Shown here piece by piece: positions 53,743 through 63,534 of a stretch of 64,000 nt of DNA. Position 1 is the first letter of the stretch. Each line of letters starts with the position of its first letter. Where the stretch lies: contig NZ_FIZW01000002.1 in assembly GCF_900059565.1 (NCBI RefSeq), positions 62,001 through 126,000 on the forward strand. Direction: 5' to 3'. The translations under genes and the position numbers were made by a program. Under the pieces are notes generated by a model that searched no databases, had not been told where the DNA came from, and saw only the letters and a list, made by a program, of their open reading frames with translations. Origin of the DNA: Murdochiella massiliensis. GTDB lineage: Bacteria; Bacillota; Clostridia; Tissierellales; Peptoniphilaceae.

Positions 53743-54909
53743 ATGAACAAAGAGTTACTGCAAGCCCTGGATGAATTACAGAATACGAAGGGCATCTCAA
53801 AAGAGGTCATATTAGAGGCGATGGCGAAAGCGTTGGAGAAAAGCTACGAGAAAAATTTCCAAGATGAGACCAATGTGGAAGTCGTTGCCGATGCGATGAC
53901 TGGAGATTTTCATGTCTATCAGCTGCGGGAAGTCGTAGAAAAGGTCGAAGATCCCATTCGACAGATTCGCCTGGAAGAAGCGGTTGTGCGCTATCCCAAG
54001 GTGCAGGTGGGGGACAGTATTCGCATCGAGGTACAACCCGATAACTTCGGTCGCATTGCCGCCCAGACGGCACGAAACATCATTATTCAGAAACTTCGCG
54101 ATGCTGAACGCGAAGCCGTATATGATGCCTATATTGACCGCATGAAGGAAATGATTGTCGGAACGGTACAACGCATTGACAACAATAATGTCTATATCAA
54201 CCTGGGAAAGACCGAAGGCGTGATTACAAAAAGAGAGCAGATTCCCGGCGAACACCTGCATGTCGGCGATCGGGTGAAGCTCTATGTTTGTGATGTCCGC
54301 ATCTCTTCTCGAGGACCGCAAATTCTTCTTTCTCGCGCCCATCCGAATCTGGTCGCGCGCCTTTTTGAACAGGAGGTGCCGGAAATTAGCGATGGTGTAG
54401 TGGATATTTATTCGGTATCCCGCGAAGCCGGGTCACGAACGAAACTCGCCGTTTGGTCGCATGATCCGAACATTGACCCGATCGGCGCTTGTGTCGGGTA
54501 TAAAGGAAATCGCGTAAATCTTATCGTAGATGAGTTAATCGGCGAAAAAATGGACATCATTATTTATAGCGAAGATCCCAAGCAGTTTATTGCTAACGCG
54601 TTGAGTCCATCGGCGGTAAACAAGGTGATTCTCCATGAAGAGGAGAATTCTGTGGTAGTCATTGTGCCGGATGATCAGCTTTCGCTTGCCATTGGAAAAG
54701 AGGGGCAAAATGTACGCCTGGCTGCGCGTTTGACCGGTTGGAAGATCGATATTAAAGGGCAGTCGCAGTACGATGCCGATCCCTTAGCTTTTGAGGAAGA
54801 GGATAGTCGAGAAGAACCACTCGATCTGTTTGCGCTTCCCACAGAAAAAGAGTCCGAGTCGAGAGTGCAAGAGGATGTTCTTTCGACAGAAGGCGGCGAG
54901 GATGCCTAA
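53743..54909 (+). CDS. nusA: Transcription factor NusA
   Basis: 388 residues, the shorter Gram-positive form without C-terminal acidic repeats. N-terminal RNAP-binding domain (1-130), S1 domain (GTVQRIDNNNVYINLGKTEGV), KH1 (DPIGACVGYKGNRVNLIVDEL) and KH2 (AIGKEGQNVRLAARLTGWKI), then a 45-residue acidic tail. Enhances pausing and intrinsic termination. Overlaps ylxR by 8 bases. Confidence 0.97.
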   Translation: MNKELLQALDELQNTKGISKEVILEAMAKALEKSYEKNFQDETNVEVVADAMTGDFHVYQLREVVEKVEDPIRQIRLEEAVVRYPKVQVGDSIRIEVQPDNFGRIAAQTARNIIIQKLRDAEREAVYDAYIDRMKEMIVGTVQRIDNNNVYINLGKTEGVITKREQIPGEHLHVGDRVKLYVCDVRISSRGPQILLSRAHPNLVARLFEQEVPEISDGVVDIYSVSREAGSRTKLAVWSHDPNIDPIGACVGYKGNRVNLIVDELIGEKMDIIIYSEDPKQFIANALSPSAVNKVILHEEENSVVVIVPDDQLSLAIGKEGQNVRLAARLTGWKIDIKGQSQYDADPLAFEEEDSREEPLDLFALPTEKESESRVQEDVLSTEGGEDA

Positions 54910-55168
54910 AAAAGAACCGCTTCGCAAATGCGTGGTCTGCGGAGAACGAAAACCGAAATCTGATCTTCTCCGCGCGGTTCGTCTGCCTTCCGGGGAAGTA
55001 TGTGTGGATAAAACAGGTAAATTGGACGGACGAGGCGCCTATATCTGTCGCTCGCTCGTCTGCATCGAAAAAGCGGAGAAAAAGAATCGTTTAAAAGCTG
55101 CGTTAAAGACGAAAATAGGAGAGTCCTTTTATGAAGAGCTGAAACGATCGATTGAGGAATCGAGGTAA
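54902..55168 (+). CDS. ylxR: YlxR family protein (DUF448)
   Basis: 88 residues from ATG 54902 inside the nusA end (SD GGCGAGGA). RKCVVCGERKPKSDLLRAV, GRGAYICRS and LKAAL are the family hallmarks. A small RNA-binding-like protein; a regulatory or RNase P-linked role has been proposed in B. subtilis. The L7Ae-like ylxQ gene that usually follows is missing and infB starts 2 bases later. Confidence 0.93.
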   Translation: MPKKEPLRKCVVCGERKPKSDLLRAVRLPSGEVCVDKTGKLDGRGAYICRSLVCIEKAEKKNRLKAALKTKIGESFYEELKRSIEESR

Positions 55169-55170
55169 AG

Positions 55171-57393
55171 ATGAGAGTATACGAGTTAGCAAAAGAACTG
55201 GGAAAACCGACTGGTCCCTTTCGGGAATTTTTGAAAAAAGAATTTTCTCTGGAGTTTCCTTCCCATATGTCTGCCATTCAAGACAGTGATGTGGAGAGAA
55301 TTCGCGCTTTCTTTGCCGATAAGAAGAGCGCCGTTCCGAGCGAGAAATCGGTGAAGGCAACAAAAACAGAAGAAAAGAAGGATACCAGGAAAGAAACGAA
55401 GAAGGAAACCAAAAAAGAAACAAAAAAAGACAAGCGTCGTTCTCAAAACGAGGAAGATGATGTTCATGTCCGCAAACCACACGTGGAAAAAAAGAAAAAG
55501 GATAAGCAGCATGTCCCGGCACGTGTCATGGAGGCGGAAGTAAAAAAAGAGGAAACGGCTTCATCACGCCGTAGACGCAAAAAAGCGGTAAAAAAAGAGA
55601 AGAATGTTGAACAGCGTCCCATCGAGACCGATGATGTGGACAGCATTATTGAAATTCCCGCCGAAATTACGGTAGGCGATTTTGCTAAGGCGATACGTAA
55701 AAATTCAATGGAGATCATAACCGAGCTCATCAAAATGGGCATCATGGCCGGTCTCAATGAATCCATCACCTTTGAGACGGCATCTAAAGTGGCGGAAAAA
55801 TTTGACGTGCTTATTACCGAGCCCGAAGAATCGGATGTGGATGAAATCTTTGAGCCTCTTAATGTCCAGGATGATCCGTCCGAATTAAAACCGCGTCCGC
55901 CGGTTGTTACCGTGATGGGTCACGTTGACCACGGTAAGACGTCTCTTCTGGATGCGATCCGAAAAACCGCCGTTACGCGTGGTGAAGCGGGCGGCATCAC
56001 TCAGCATATCGGTGCGTCGGTAGCTATGGTGGACGGAAAGCCCATCACGTTCATTGACACGCCGGGCCATGAAGCGTTTACGCAGATGCGCAGTCGCGGA
56101 GCGCAGACGACAGATATCGTTATTCTTGTCGTTGCGGCGGATGACGGTGTCATGCCGCAAACGATTGAAGCAATTAATCACTCCAAAGCGGCGAAAGTGC
56201 CCATCGTTGTTGCGATTAATAAAATGGATCGTCCGGGAGCGGATCCTAATCGCGTGATGACCGAGTTGGCGGAACAAGGTCTCGTCGCGGAAGAATGGGG
56301 CGGAGATATCATCATGATCCCGCTCTCCGCAAAAACGGGCGACGGAATAGAAGATTTGTTGCAGATGGTCGTCATGGTGGCCGAGATGGAAGAACTAAAG
56401 GCAAATCCGCATCGTGCAGCAGTTGGCGTCGTGTTGGAGTCACAAATCGAACGTGGACGCGGAGCGACGGCATCGGTTCTTGTGCAAAACGGTACACTTT
56501 TTGACAAAGATTATGTCGTATCGGGACAGGTAAGCGGACATATTCGTTCGATGTTTGACTCGCACGGCAAAAAAGTGCATAAGGCCGGCCCGTCCATGCC
56601 GGTAAAAATTACCGGACTTTCGGATCTTCCGGAGGCCGGGGATGCTATTTATGCGGTGGCCGACGAAAAGGTGGCCAGAAGCTTTGCCGAAAAGGTTGCC
56701 CAGCGTAATCGGGATGAACGTCTAAACAAAACCACCCATATTTCGCTGGACGATCTGCATATGCAGATTTCGGAAGAAGGATTAAAGGAACTCAATCTCA
56801 TCGTCAAAACGGACGTGAAGGGAACAATTGACGCGCTTGCCGGATCGCTTGCTAAGTTGGGCAATCAGGAAGTCAAGGTCAATATCATTCACGGCGCGGT
56901 CGGCGGCATCAGCGAAAGCGACGTTATGCTGGCGGTGGCTTCCAATGCCATTATCATCGGTTTTAATGTCCGTCCGAACCAAGGTGCTATTCGTCAGGCG
57001 GAGCGCGATGAAATTGATATTCGCACCTATCGTGTAATTTACGACGCGATTGAAGACATTGAACAGGCCATCAAGGGCATGCTCTCGCCGACAATCAAGG
57101 AAGAGGTGCTTGGACGTTGTGAGGTTCGTGAAACCTTCAAGGTGCCGAACATCGGAACCGTTGCCGGCATCTATGTCACCTCAGGCAAGATTGTTCGTAA
57201 CGCCGGGGTTCGCCTGTTGCGCAATGACGTTGTTATTCATGAAGGGACCATCTCCTCCTTACGCCGCTTTAAGGATGACGTGAAGGAAATTGCGACCGGA
57301 TTTGAGGGCGGACTCGGAATTGACCGCTATAACGATGTGAAAGTCGGCGACATGGTGGAATGCTTCCATGAGGTAGAAGTGCCGGCGGAATAA
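55171..57393 (+). CDS. infB: Translation initiation factor IF-2
   Basis: 740 residues. N-terminal [12 protein letters not shown] domain, then a charged linker with repeated KKET units (about residues 68-90) and stretches of Lys and Arg; IF2N-like domain near 160; GTPase with [14 protein letters not shown] (about residue 250), [18 protein letters not shown] and SAKTGDG; domains II-IV with a C-terminal initiator-tRNA-binding beta barrel (VGDMVECF). Delivers fMet-tRNA to the 30S. Confidence 0.97.
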   Translation: MRVYELAKELGKPTGPFREFLKKEFSLEFPSHMSAIQDSDVERIRAFFADKKSAVPSEKSVKATKTEEKKDTRKETKKETKKETKKDKRRSQNEEDDVHVRKPHVEKKKKDKQHVPARVMEAEVKKEETASSRRRRKKAVKKEKNVEQRPIETDDVDSIIEIPAEITVGDFAKAIRKNSMEIITELIKMGIMAGLNESITFETASKVAEKFDVLITEPEESDVDEIFEPLNVQDDPSELKPRPPVVTVMGHVDHGKTSLLDAIRKTAVTRGEAGGITQHIGASVAMVDGKPITFIDTPGHEAFTQMRSRGAQTTDIVILVVAADDGVMPQTIEAINHSKAAKVPIVVAINKMDRPGADPNRVMTELAEQGLVAEEWGGDIIMIPLSAKTGDGIEDLLQMVVMVAEMEELKANPHRAAVGVVLESQIERGRGATASVLVQNGTLFDKDYVVSGQVSGHIRSMFDSHGKKVHKAGPSMPVKITGLSDLPEAGDAIYAVADEKVARSFAEKVAQRNRDERLNKTTHISLDDLHMQISEEGLKELNLIVKTDVKGTIDALAGSLAKLGNQEVKVNIIHGAVGGISESDVMLAVASNAIIIGFNVRPNQGAIRQAERDEIDIRTYRVIYDAIEDIEQAIKGMLSPTIKEEVLGRCEVRETFKVPNIGTVAGIYVTSGKIVRNAGVRLLRNDVVIHEGTISSLRRFKDDVKEIATGFEGGLGIDRYNDVKVGDMVECFHEVEVPAE

Positions 57394-57428
57394 GCGTCGA
57401 TATCAAGGAAAAAGAAAGTGAGGGCGCC

Positions 57429-57833
57429 ATGAATGAAAAACGCTTGGGGCGTATCTCTCAGGAAGTCAAGAAAGCGCTGTCGGAGGCGATCTTCTTTGCA
57501 CTGAAGGATCCGAAAATCGCTTCGGTGCTCACCCTGTCGGAGGTTCGTGTATCGAATGATCTGTCCTATGCGGATATTTATGTCAGCGTGATGGGCTCCG
57601 ATTGGGATAAGCGCCAGACGATTGAAGGACTCCGAAATGCGGAAGGGTTTTTGAAGAATTATCTGGCACATCATGTCAAACTGCGCCAAATTCCGGAACT
57701 TCGATTCCATTTGGATGACTCCATCGAACATGGCATGTACATGGATAAGCTTATTGCGGATACCTTACGTCAAGACGACGAAAACCGGGCAGCCAGAGGA
57801 GATGTAGACACAGAGACGGAGGAAGGAGCATGA
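57429..57833 (+). CDS. rbfA: Ribosome-binding factor A
   Basis: 134 residues with the KH-like RbfA fold: RLGRISQEVKKALSEAI, DPKIASVLTLSEVRVSNDLSYADIYVSV, then LRQIPELRFHLDDSIEHGMYMDKLI. Needed for late 30S maturation. Stop overlaps the next start by four bases. Confidence 0.96.
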   Translation: MNEKRLGRISQEVKKALSEAIFFALKDPKIASVLTLSEVRVSNDLSYADIYVSVMGSDWDKRQTIEGLRNAEGFLKNYLAHHVKLRQIPELRFHLDDSIEHGMYMDKLIADTLRQDDENRAARGDVDTETEEGA

Positions 57834-58789
57834 GCGATTCTGCCATCGTTAACCGCCTGCTGCGTGAAGCACATACAGTGGCTATTGCCGGGCATGTCAA
57901 TCCGGACGGGGACAGCTATGCCTCCGTCATAGGTCTTGGGCTGGCTCTACAAGACGCCGGTAAACAAGTGGACATGTTGGCAGAAGAAAAGATTCCTCAT
58001 TTTTCGTATTTGCCGGCATTTTCCTGTCTTCGTCCGGTGGAAGATACGCGAAAATACGACCTTTTTATTAGCGTCGATCTTGGCGATACGTCCAGGATAG
58101 GGCGTCCGCTAATAGCGATGAAGAATAGTCGACACAGTATTAATTTTGACCATCATTTATCCAACGATGGTTCCTGTGACTACGCTGTCCTGGATCCGCT
58201 CGCCTCTTCTACCTGTGAAATCATTGCATCCTTTCTGCTTACAAACGGCTGGAAGGTATCGCCGGAGGCCGCTACGGCCCTTTATGCAGGGATTATCACG
58301 GATTCCAACCGCTTCTTGTATGATACGTCCGGTGCACGTACGCACCGCTTGGCGGCGGATTTGCTCGACTGCGGTGCAGATGCCAAGGCCATCTATCTAC
58401 AAGAGTATCAAAATGAGAATCGGAATCGCATCGCATTTGAAGGATCTGTGGTGGAAAAGGCGCTCAGCCTTCACGGCGGTCGTGTGATGCTCGCAAATAT
58501 TACGCAAGAATGGATTCAACACTACGGCCTCACGATGCCGGAAGCGGAAGGCGTCGTGGATACGCTTCGTAATCTTCAGGGAGTAGAGGTGGCTGTCATC
58601 CTGAAAGAGCAGACGCATGACATCCAAAAAGTCAGTCTGCGGTCCAAAGAATATGTGAACGTTGCGGAGATTGCAAAAACCATGGGCGGAGGCGGACACA
58701 CAAAAGCCGCAGGCGCCACCGTAGAAGGAACGAACCAGGAAGTTTTCGTCATGTTGCGTACTCTCTTGGAAGGAATTGAGCGTCCATGA
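57830..58789 (+). CDS. nrnA: DHH-family oligoribonuclease/pAp phosphatase NrnA
   Basis: 319 residues. DHH domain: GHVNPDGDSYAS, ISVDLGDTSRIGR, INFDHHLSN (the DHH motif) and AGIITDSNRFLYDT; C-terminal DHHA1 domain with GGGGHTKAAGAT. Degrades short RNA and removes the 3' phosphate from pAp. Placed between rbfA and truB as in other Bacillota; overlaps both by four bases. Confidence 0.94.
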   Translation: MSDSAIVNRLLREAHTVAIAGHVNPDGDSYASVIGLGLALQDAGKQVDMLAEEKIPHFSYLPAFSCLRPVEDTRKYDLFISVDLGDTSRIGRPLIAMKNSRHSINFDHHLSNDGSCDYAVLDPLASSTCEIIASFLLTNGWKVSPEAATALYAGIITDSNRFLYDTSGARTHRLAADLLDCGADAKAIYLQEYQNENRNRIAFEGSVVEKALSLHGGRVMLANITQEWIQHYGLTMPEAEGVVDTLRNLQGVEVAVILKEQTHDIQKVSLRSKEYVNVAEIAKTMGGGGHTKAAGATVEGTNQEVFVMLRTLLEGIERP

Positions 58790-59697
58790 TCGGCATCCTC
58801 AATGTATACAAAGAAGCCGATATGACTTCGTTTGACGTGGTGGCCATCGTTCGTCGTGTACTGGGCACGCGACGTGTGGGACACATTGGCACGTTGGACC
58901 CGATGGCCACAGGCGTTTTGCCCGTGCTAATCGGAAAAGCGACGCGTCTAAGCGAATATTTTGACGAAGGTGAAAAAGAATATGTCTTTACGATGCGCTT
59001 CGGGGAAGAGACGGATACCTTAGATTCTACGGGCTCCGTTGTTTTTCGAAGTGAAAGGACAAATGTCAATCAAGAAGAACTGCTTTTGCAAGCGAAACGC
59101 TTTGTCGGAACGTTTCAGCAACAAACGCCGCTTTATAGTGCTGTTAAGGTAAAAGGCAGAAAGCTTTATGACTATGCGCGCAAGGGCATATCGGTAGAGC
59201 GTCCCATGCGCACCATTACCGTATCCGCCTTAACCTTAGAAAAAATGGCGGACCAAGGAGCGGTTTTCCGTTGCCGCTGTTCCAAAGGAACCTATATCCG
59301 TCAACTGATTGCAGACATGGGGAGAGCGCTTGGTACGTATGCCACCATGACAGCGCTTGAAAGAACCATGGTCGGGGAATTCACTGTCGCGAAGGCCGTT
59401 CCCATCTCCAAACTAAAAGGTCTGTCGAGTGCGGAAGCGGCAAAATATATTGAGCCTGCAGATGTCGCTCTCCTGCATATCCCGGAAATCATTCTGGATG
59501 CAAAGCAGGCCCGGCGCGCTTCGCAGGGACAGGTGGTTGCCCTTTCTCAAAACGGCGAACATCTCGCAGATAAGGAACGATTCCTCCTTCCGCCGGGAGA
59601 GAAAAAGCTGGTGCGTGTATATGAAGCGTCTCAGTTTCTTGGCATCGGACTCTGTTGTCAAGAACGGTTGAAAATGAAGAAGATGCTCGCCGAATAG
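58786..59697 (+). CDS. truB: tRNA pseudouridine55 synthase TruB
   Basis: 303 residues. Catalytic motif GHIGTLDPMATGVLPVLIG with the nucleophilic Asp, then PLYSAVKVKGRKLYDYARKG and CSKGTYIRQLIADMG. C-terminal PUA-like part. Isomerises U55 in the T loop. Confidence 0.97.
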   Translation: MIGILNVYKEADMTSFDVVAIVRRVLGTRRVGHIGTLDPMATGVLPVLIGKATRLSEYFDEGEKEYVFTMRFGEETDTLDSTGSVVFRSERTNVNQEELLLQAKRFVGTFQQQTPLYSAVKVKGRKLYDYARKGISVERPMRTITVSALTLEKMADQGAVFRCRCSKGTYIRQLIADMGRALGTYATMTALERTMVGEFTVAKAVPISKLKGLSSAEAAKYIEPADVALLHIPEIILDAKQARRASQGQVVALSQNGEHLADKERFLLPPGEKKLVRVYEASQFLGIGLCCQERLKMKKMLAE

Positions 59698-59719
59698 CGC
59701 GCGAAACGGATAGGACATC

Positions 59720-60670
59720 ATGAAAGAGTTGGATTACGATCAAAGTGGATTTCGTCAAGAGCAACCGACAGTGATTGCACTCGGCAATTTCGACGGCGTC
59801 CATTTAGGACATCAAAAATTACTCTCTACAGCAAAGGTTGTTGCGGAGCAAAGCGGATTATCCGCGGCGGTTTTGCTTTTTAAGAATCATACCTCGTCTC
59901 TTTTGGATCAGGATACCAAACGCTATCTCATGCGTGTGGAGGATAAAAAGCAACGTCTGCGCGAATGCGGTATCGAGACGATTATTCTTTGCTCCTTTGA
60001 TGCGGCGTTTGCTGCGCAAACGAAGGATGTTTTTATGCACGATATCCTGCATCGCGACTTTCAGGTGCGTCATGTCGTTGTGGGGGAGGACTATCGCTTC
60101 GGTGCTCACGCGGCGGGGGCCGTTGCCGATCTTTTGGCAGCAGAGAAGGAAGGACTGTTTCACGTCACAGTGGTAAAGGATGTGCAATACGAAGGACAGC
60201 GCATCAGCTCCACACGCATTCGAGATGCGATTCTGCAGGGAGAAATCGAGCGAGCGAATGCCATGCTCGGCACGCCATACACGCTTTCCGGAAAAGTGGT
60301 GCATGGAGAAAAGCGCGGCCATGGCCTTGGCTTTGCAACCGCAAATTTGGGCATTTTTTTTCCGTATCTCATTCCACACGAAGGGGTTTACCTGACGAAA
60401 GGCGTATTTCCCGGGCACGAATGCTTCGGTATGACGTCGGTCGGCACAAACCCCACATTTCAAGAGGGAACGGAGATTCGCATCGAAACCTATTTTTTTG
60501 ATTTTTCAGAAGACATCTATGAAAAGCCCATGCGTTTGTCGTTTCTGCGTTTTGAGCGAAAGAATATTCGTTTTGATAATCCTTCGCAGCTTACAAAGCA
60601 GATGCAGAAAGACGAAGATTTGTTGCGTGCCTGGGTAAAAGAATGGGAGAGGACGCATCCTGCAAGTTGA
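59720..60670 (+). CDS. ribF: Bifunctional riboflavin kinase/FMN adenylyltransferase
   Basis: 316 residues. N-terminal FAD synthetase: [30 protein letters not shown] and [20 protein letters not shown]-terminal flavokinase: [18 protein letters not shown] and [11 protein letters not shown]. Makes FMN and FAD. Last gene of the rimP operon; no clear terminator follows before the rpsO promoter. Confidence 0.97.
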   Translation: MKELDYDQSGFRQEQPTVIALGNFDGVHLGHQKLLSTAKVVAEQSGLSAAVLLFKNHTSSLLDQDTKRYLMRVEDKKQRLRECGIETIILCSFDAAFAAQTKDVFMHDILHRDFQVRHVVVGEDYRFGAHAAGAVADLLAAEKEGLFHVTVVKDVQYEGQRISSTRIRDAILQGEIERANAMLGTPYTLSGKVVHGEKRGHGLGFATANLGIFFPYLIPHEGVYLTKGVFPGHECFGMTSVGTNPTFQEGTEIRIETYFFDFSEDIYEKPMRLSFLRFERKNIRFDNPSQLTKQMQKDEDLLRAWVKEWERTHPAS

Positions 60671-60684
60671 CTACGAAGTAAATG

Positions 60685-60713
60685 TTGCATTTTCCATGCA
60701 AAACGAGTATATT
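60685..60713 (+). promoter_or_regulatory. rpsO promoter and structured leader
   Basis: TTGCAT (60685-60690), 17-base spacer, TATATT (60708-60713). The 65-base leader has a small hairpin CGGAG / CTCCG (60731-60747) before a GAGGAG SD; autoregulation by S15 is possible but not shown. Confidence 0.7.
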
Positions 60714-60785
60714 GTACGGGTACTCTTTCTCGGAGAACGGTACTCCGACCTTCTCTTAGAAAGCAGCGAAAGAAAGGAAGAGGAG

Positions 60786-61052
60786 ATGCTAACAAAAGAA
60801 AAAAAAGCGGAAATCATCAAAGAATACGGCAAAAATGAAAAGGACACCGGTTCACCGGAAGTGCAGATTGCTCTGTTGAGCTATCGCATTGCGGAATTGA
60901 CGGAGCACCTTAAAAGTCATGCGAACGATAACCATTCCCGTCGCGGACTTTATATGCTCATCGGTCAGCGCCGTGGTCTGTTGAACTATCTTTATAAGCT
61001 CGACATTGAGCGCTATCGTGATCTTATTGCTCGCTTGAACTTGCGCGGTTAA
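60786..61052 (+). CDS. rpsO: 30S ribosomal protein S15
   Basis: 88 residues from ATG 60786 (SD GAGGAG); the frame from 60696 overlaps the promoter. Core motif: [38 protein letters not shown] and RRGLLNYL. Binds 16S helix 22 early in assembly. rpsO then pnp is the standard order. Confidence 0.97.
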   Translation: MLTKEKKAEIIKEYGKNEKDTGSPEVQIALLSYRIAELTEHLKSHANDNHSRRGLYMLIGQRRGLLNYLYKLDIERYRDLIARLNLRG

Positions 61053-61077
61053 TGAGACGGAATCTTTTCGCGAATGT

Positions 61078-61110
61078 CCTCGCCCACCTTTTCGGTGGGC
61101 GAGGCTTTTT
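61078..61110 (+). terminator. Terminator after rpsO
   Basis: Perfect 11-bp GC-rich stem CCTCGCCCACC / GGTGGGCGAGG with loop TTTTC and a T run (61106-61110). Confidence 0.95.
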
Positions 61111-61182
61111 ATATTTTTCACGTATTTTGATTTCAAAAAGTGATTAGTCCAGTGAAAGATGAGGAAAAAATTTAACCGAAAA

Positions 61183-61212
61183 TTCGCGTCCCTGCGTGCA
61201 ATTTGATATACT
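61183..61212 (+). promoter_or_regulatory. Weak candidate pnp promoter
   Basis: TATACT (61207-61212) with TTCGCG 18 bases upstream (61183-61188). The -35 is poor. About 75 bases of leader lie before pnp, with no clear stem-loop. Confidence 0.4.
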
Positions 61213-61290
61213 GGATAGGTGTATGAAAAGCCCGAACAACCTCGTCGCAGACGAAGGGTGAGTGTTCATCTAAATTAAGAGGAGGAAAGA

Positions 61291-63390
61291 ATGAGAGAAT
61301 TCGATTACCGTTCAGAGGTAACGAACAATGCCTTTCATGTCACGATCGGAAAAGTGGCGGAACAGGCAAATGGAGAATGTATTTTACGCGCAGGAGACAG
61401 CATCGTTTTAACGACGGCGGTCATGAATCGCAATGTTCGCGAAGGACAGGATTTTTTTCCGCTGACATGTGAGTATCAGGAAAAACTCTATGCGGTGGGT
61501 CGCATTCCCGGCGGCTACATTAAACGCGAAGGGCGCGGCTCCATGGAGGCAACGCTGAATGCACGTCAAATGGATCGTCCCATTCGCCCGCTGTTCCCGG
61601 AAGGATTTAAGAACGATGTGCAGGTGATTGCGACCGTCCTTTCGGTATCTCCGGATGATCCGCCGGAAATTTTAGCCATGAACGGTTCTTCCTTAGCTTT
61701 GTCCCTTTCGGATATTCCCTTCGACGGACCGACCGGTGCGGTTATTGTCGGCTATGTGAACGGAGAATATGTCATCAACCCTTCCGAAGAGCAAATGGAA
61801 CATTCCGAGCTGAATTTGACCGTTTCGGGAACGGAAGAAGCCATTATGATGGTGGAGGCCGGGGCCAATGAGCTTTCCGAAGAGCAGATGCTCGAAGCTA
61901 TTCTGTTCGGACATAAAGAAATTCAGTCGATCTGCCGCTTTTTCAAGAAAATCGCGGCGGAAGAAGGCAAGTCTAAATTTGAATTTGTCAAACATGAACC
62001 GGATGCGCAGCTGCGTGAACGTGTTGAGGCGTTTTCCAAAGAGCGTCTGATTCAAGCACTGCGTTCCGACAACAAGACCATTCGCGAAGACGGCATTGCG
62101 GACATCAAAAAAGAAACCTTTGAGCTTTTTGAAGCCGCCGATGCGGACATCTTCCCGAGCATTCGCAACGATATTGATGCGATTATGGAAGAAATCGTGC
62201 GCAATGAAGTGCGCCGTCTCATCACCGAAGATAAGGTGCGTGCGGATGGACGCGCCATGGATGAAATTCGTCCGTTGAGCGCCGAATGCGGTCTGCTTCC
62301 GCGTGCCCATGGATCGGGTCTCTTCAAGCGCGGCCAGACGCAGGTACTTTCCGTGGTTACCCTTGGCGGTCCGCGTGATGTGCTCTACATTGACGGCCTC
62401 CATCAGGAGGAAGTGGTGAAGAGCTATTTCCATCAATACAATTTCCCGCCGTTCAGCGTAGGGGACACAAAACCGTTGCGTTCGCCCGGACGCCGTGAGA
62501 TCGGTCATGGCTATTTGGCGGAGCGCGCACTTTTGCCGGTTCTTCCCGATTCCACAACCTTTCCGTATACCATCCGTGTGGTCTCCGAGGTTCTCAGCTC
62601 CAACGGATCCAGTTCCCAAGCATCGATCTGCGGCTCCACGCTTTCTTTGATGGACGCGGGCGTACCCATCAAAAAGCCGGTAGCCGGCATTGCCATGGGC
62701 CTGATTAAAGAGGGCGAACATATGTCCATCCTCACCGATATTCAAGGACTTGAGGATCATTTGGGCGACATGGACTTTAAGGTAGCCGGTACCAAGGACG
62801 GCATCACCGCCTTGCAGATGGATATCAAAATCGAGGGAATCGATAAACAAGTTATGGAAATTGCGCTTGCGCAGGCGAAAAAAGCACGTGCGGAAATTTT
62901 GACGGTTCTCACCGACTGCATCGCTGAACCGCGCAAAGAGCTTTCAAAATATGCTCCGCGTATTCTGGCTTTGGACATTGATCCCGAGAAGATTCGGGAA
63001 GTCATTGGAAAAGGCGGAAAGACCATTAACGGTATTGTAGAGGCTACCGGCGCAGTGATTGATACCGAAGACGACGGTCACATTACCATCACCTCACCTG
63101 ATGGAGAAAGTGGCGAAAAAGCCAAACAGATGATTTTGGATATTATTCGCGACGTTGAAGTGGGCGATGTGTACGAAGGAACGGTAGCACGCATTATGAA
63201 GTTTGGTGCCTTTGTCGATTTGGGCGGCAATAAAGAGGGCATGATCCATATTTCCAAGCTGGCCAATGAGCGCGTGGAGAAGGTGGAAGATGTCGTTGAA
63301 ATTGGCGATAAGGTCAAAGTCAAAGTCATTGAAATTGATGATAAAGGTCGCATCAATCTTTCCCGTAAGGCACTGCTTCCTCGTCGCTGA
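61291..63390 (+). CDS. pnp: Polyribonucleotide nucleotidyltransferase (PNPase)
   Basis: 699 residues. Two RNase PH domains (FFPLTCEYQEKLYAVGRIPGG in the first; SGLFKRGQTQ, SSNGSSSQASICGSTLSLMD and DFKVAGTKDGITALQMDIK in the second), an all-alpha linker, KH domain (IREVIGKGGKTINGIVEATG) and S1 domain (GTVARIMKFGAFVDLGGNKE). Degrades RNA by phosphorolysis. SD GAGGAGG before ATG 61291. Confidence 0.98.
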   Translation: MREFDYRSEVTNNAFHVTIGKVAEQANGECILRAGDSIVLTTAVMNRNVREGQDFFPLTCEYQEKLYAVGRIPGGYIKREGRGSMEATLNARQMDRPIRPLFPEGFKNDVQVIATVLSVSPDDPPEILAMNGSSLALSLSDIPFDGPTGAVIVGYVNGEYVINPSEEQMEHSELNLTVSGTEEAIMMVEAGANELSEEQMLEAILFGHKEIQSICRFFKKIAAEEGKSKFEFVKHEPDAQLRERVEAFSKERLIQALRSDNKTIREDGIADIKKETFELFEAADADIFPSIRNDIDAIMEEIVRNEVRRLITEDKVRADGRAMDEIRPLSAECGLLPRAHGSGLFKRGQTQVLSVVTLGGPRDVLYIDGLHQEEVVKSYFHQYNFPPFSVGDTKPLRSPGRREIGHGYLAERALLPVLPDSTTFPYTIRVVSEVLSSNGSSSQASICGSTLSLMDAGVPIKKPVAGIAMGLIKEGEHMSILTDIQGLEDHLGDMDFKVAGTKDGITALQMDIKIEGIDKQVMEIALAQAKKARAEILTVLTDCIAEPRKELSKYAPRILALDIDPEKIREVIGKGGKTINGIVEATGAVIDTEDDGHITITSPDGESGEKAKQMILDIIRDVEVGDVYEGTVARIMKFGAFVDLGGNKEGMIHISKLANERVEKVEDVVEIGDKVKVKVIEIDDKGRINLSRKALLPRR

Positions 63391-63441
63391 TGAGATTGCG
63401 TTGATGCGGAACGAAAAGTAAACGATAGGTTCAAAAATAGA

Positions 63442-63491
63442 GACGGCGCTGACGAAGATTGGAACACAATCTGTCGTTGGCGTCGCTTTTT
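63442..63491 (+). terminator. Imperfect terminator after pnp
   Basis: Long imperfect stem: GACGGCGCTGACGAAGATT (63442-63460) pairs with AATCTGTCGTTGGCGTCGC (63468-63486), ending in TTTTT (63487-63491). Several mismatches are internal. Confidence 0.7.
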
Positions 63492-63513
63492 GTACCTGTC
63501 GATATGGTATACT
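63485..63513 (+). promoter_or_regulatory. Extended -10 promoter of the FtsK/SpoIIIE gene
   Basis: TGGTATACT gives an extended -10 (63508-63513). At 17 bases the -35 is GCTTTT (63485-63490), within the T run of the pnp terminator. Confidence 0.55.
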
Positions 63514-63534
63514 GATTGATGGTGAGGAGGCAGC

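Noticed and set aside
55378..55443. KKET repeats in infB as a sign of a mobile or slipped repeat
   Set aside because: Low-complexity charged linkers are normal in the IF-2 N-terminal region.
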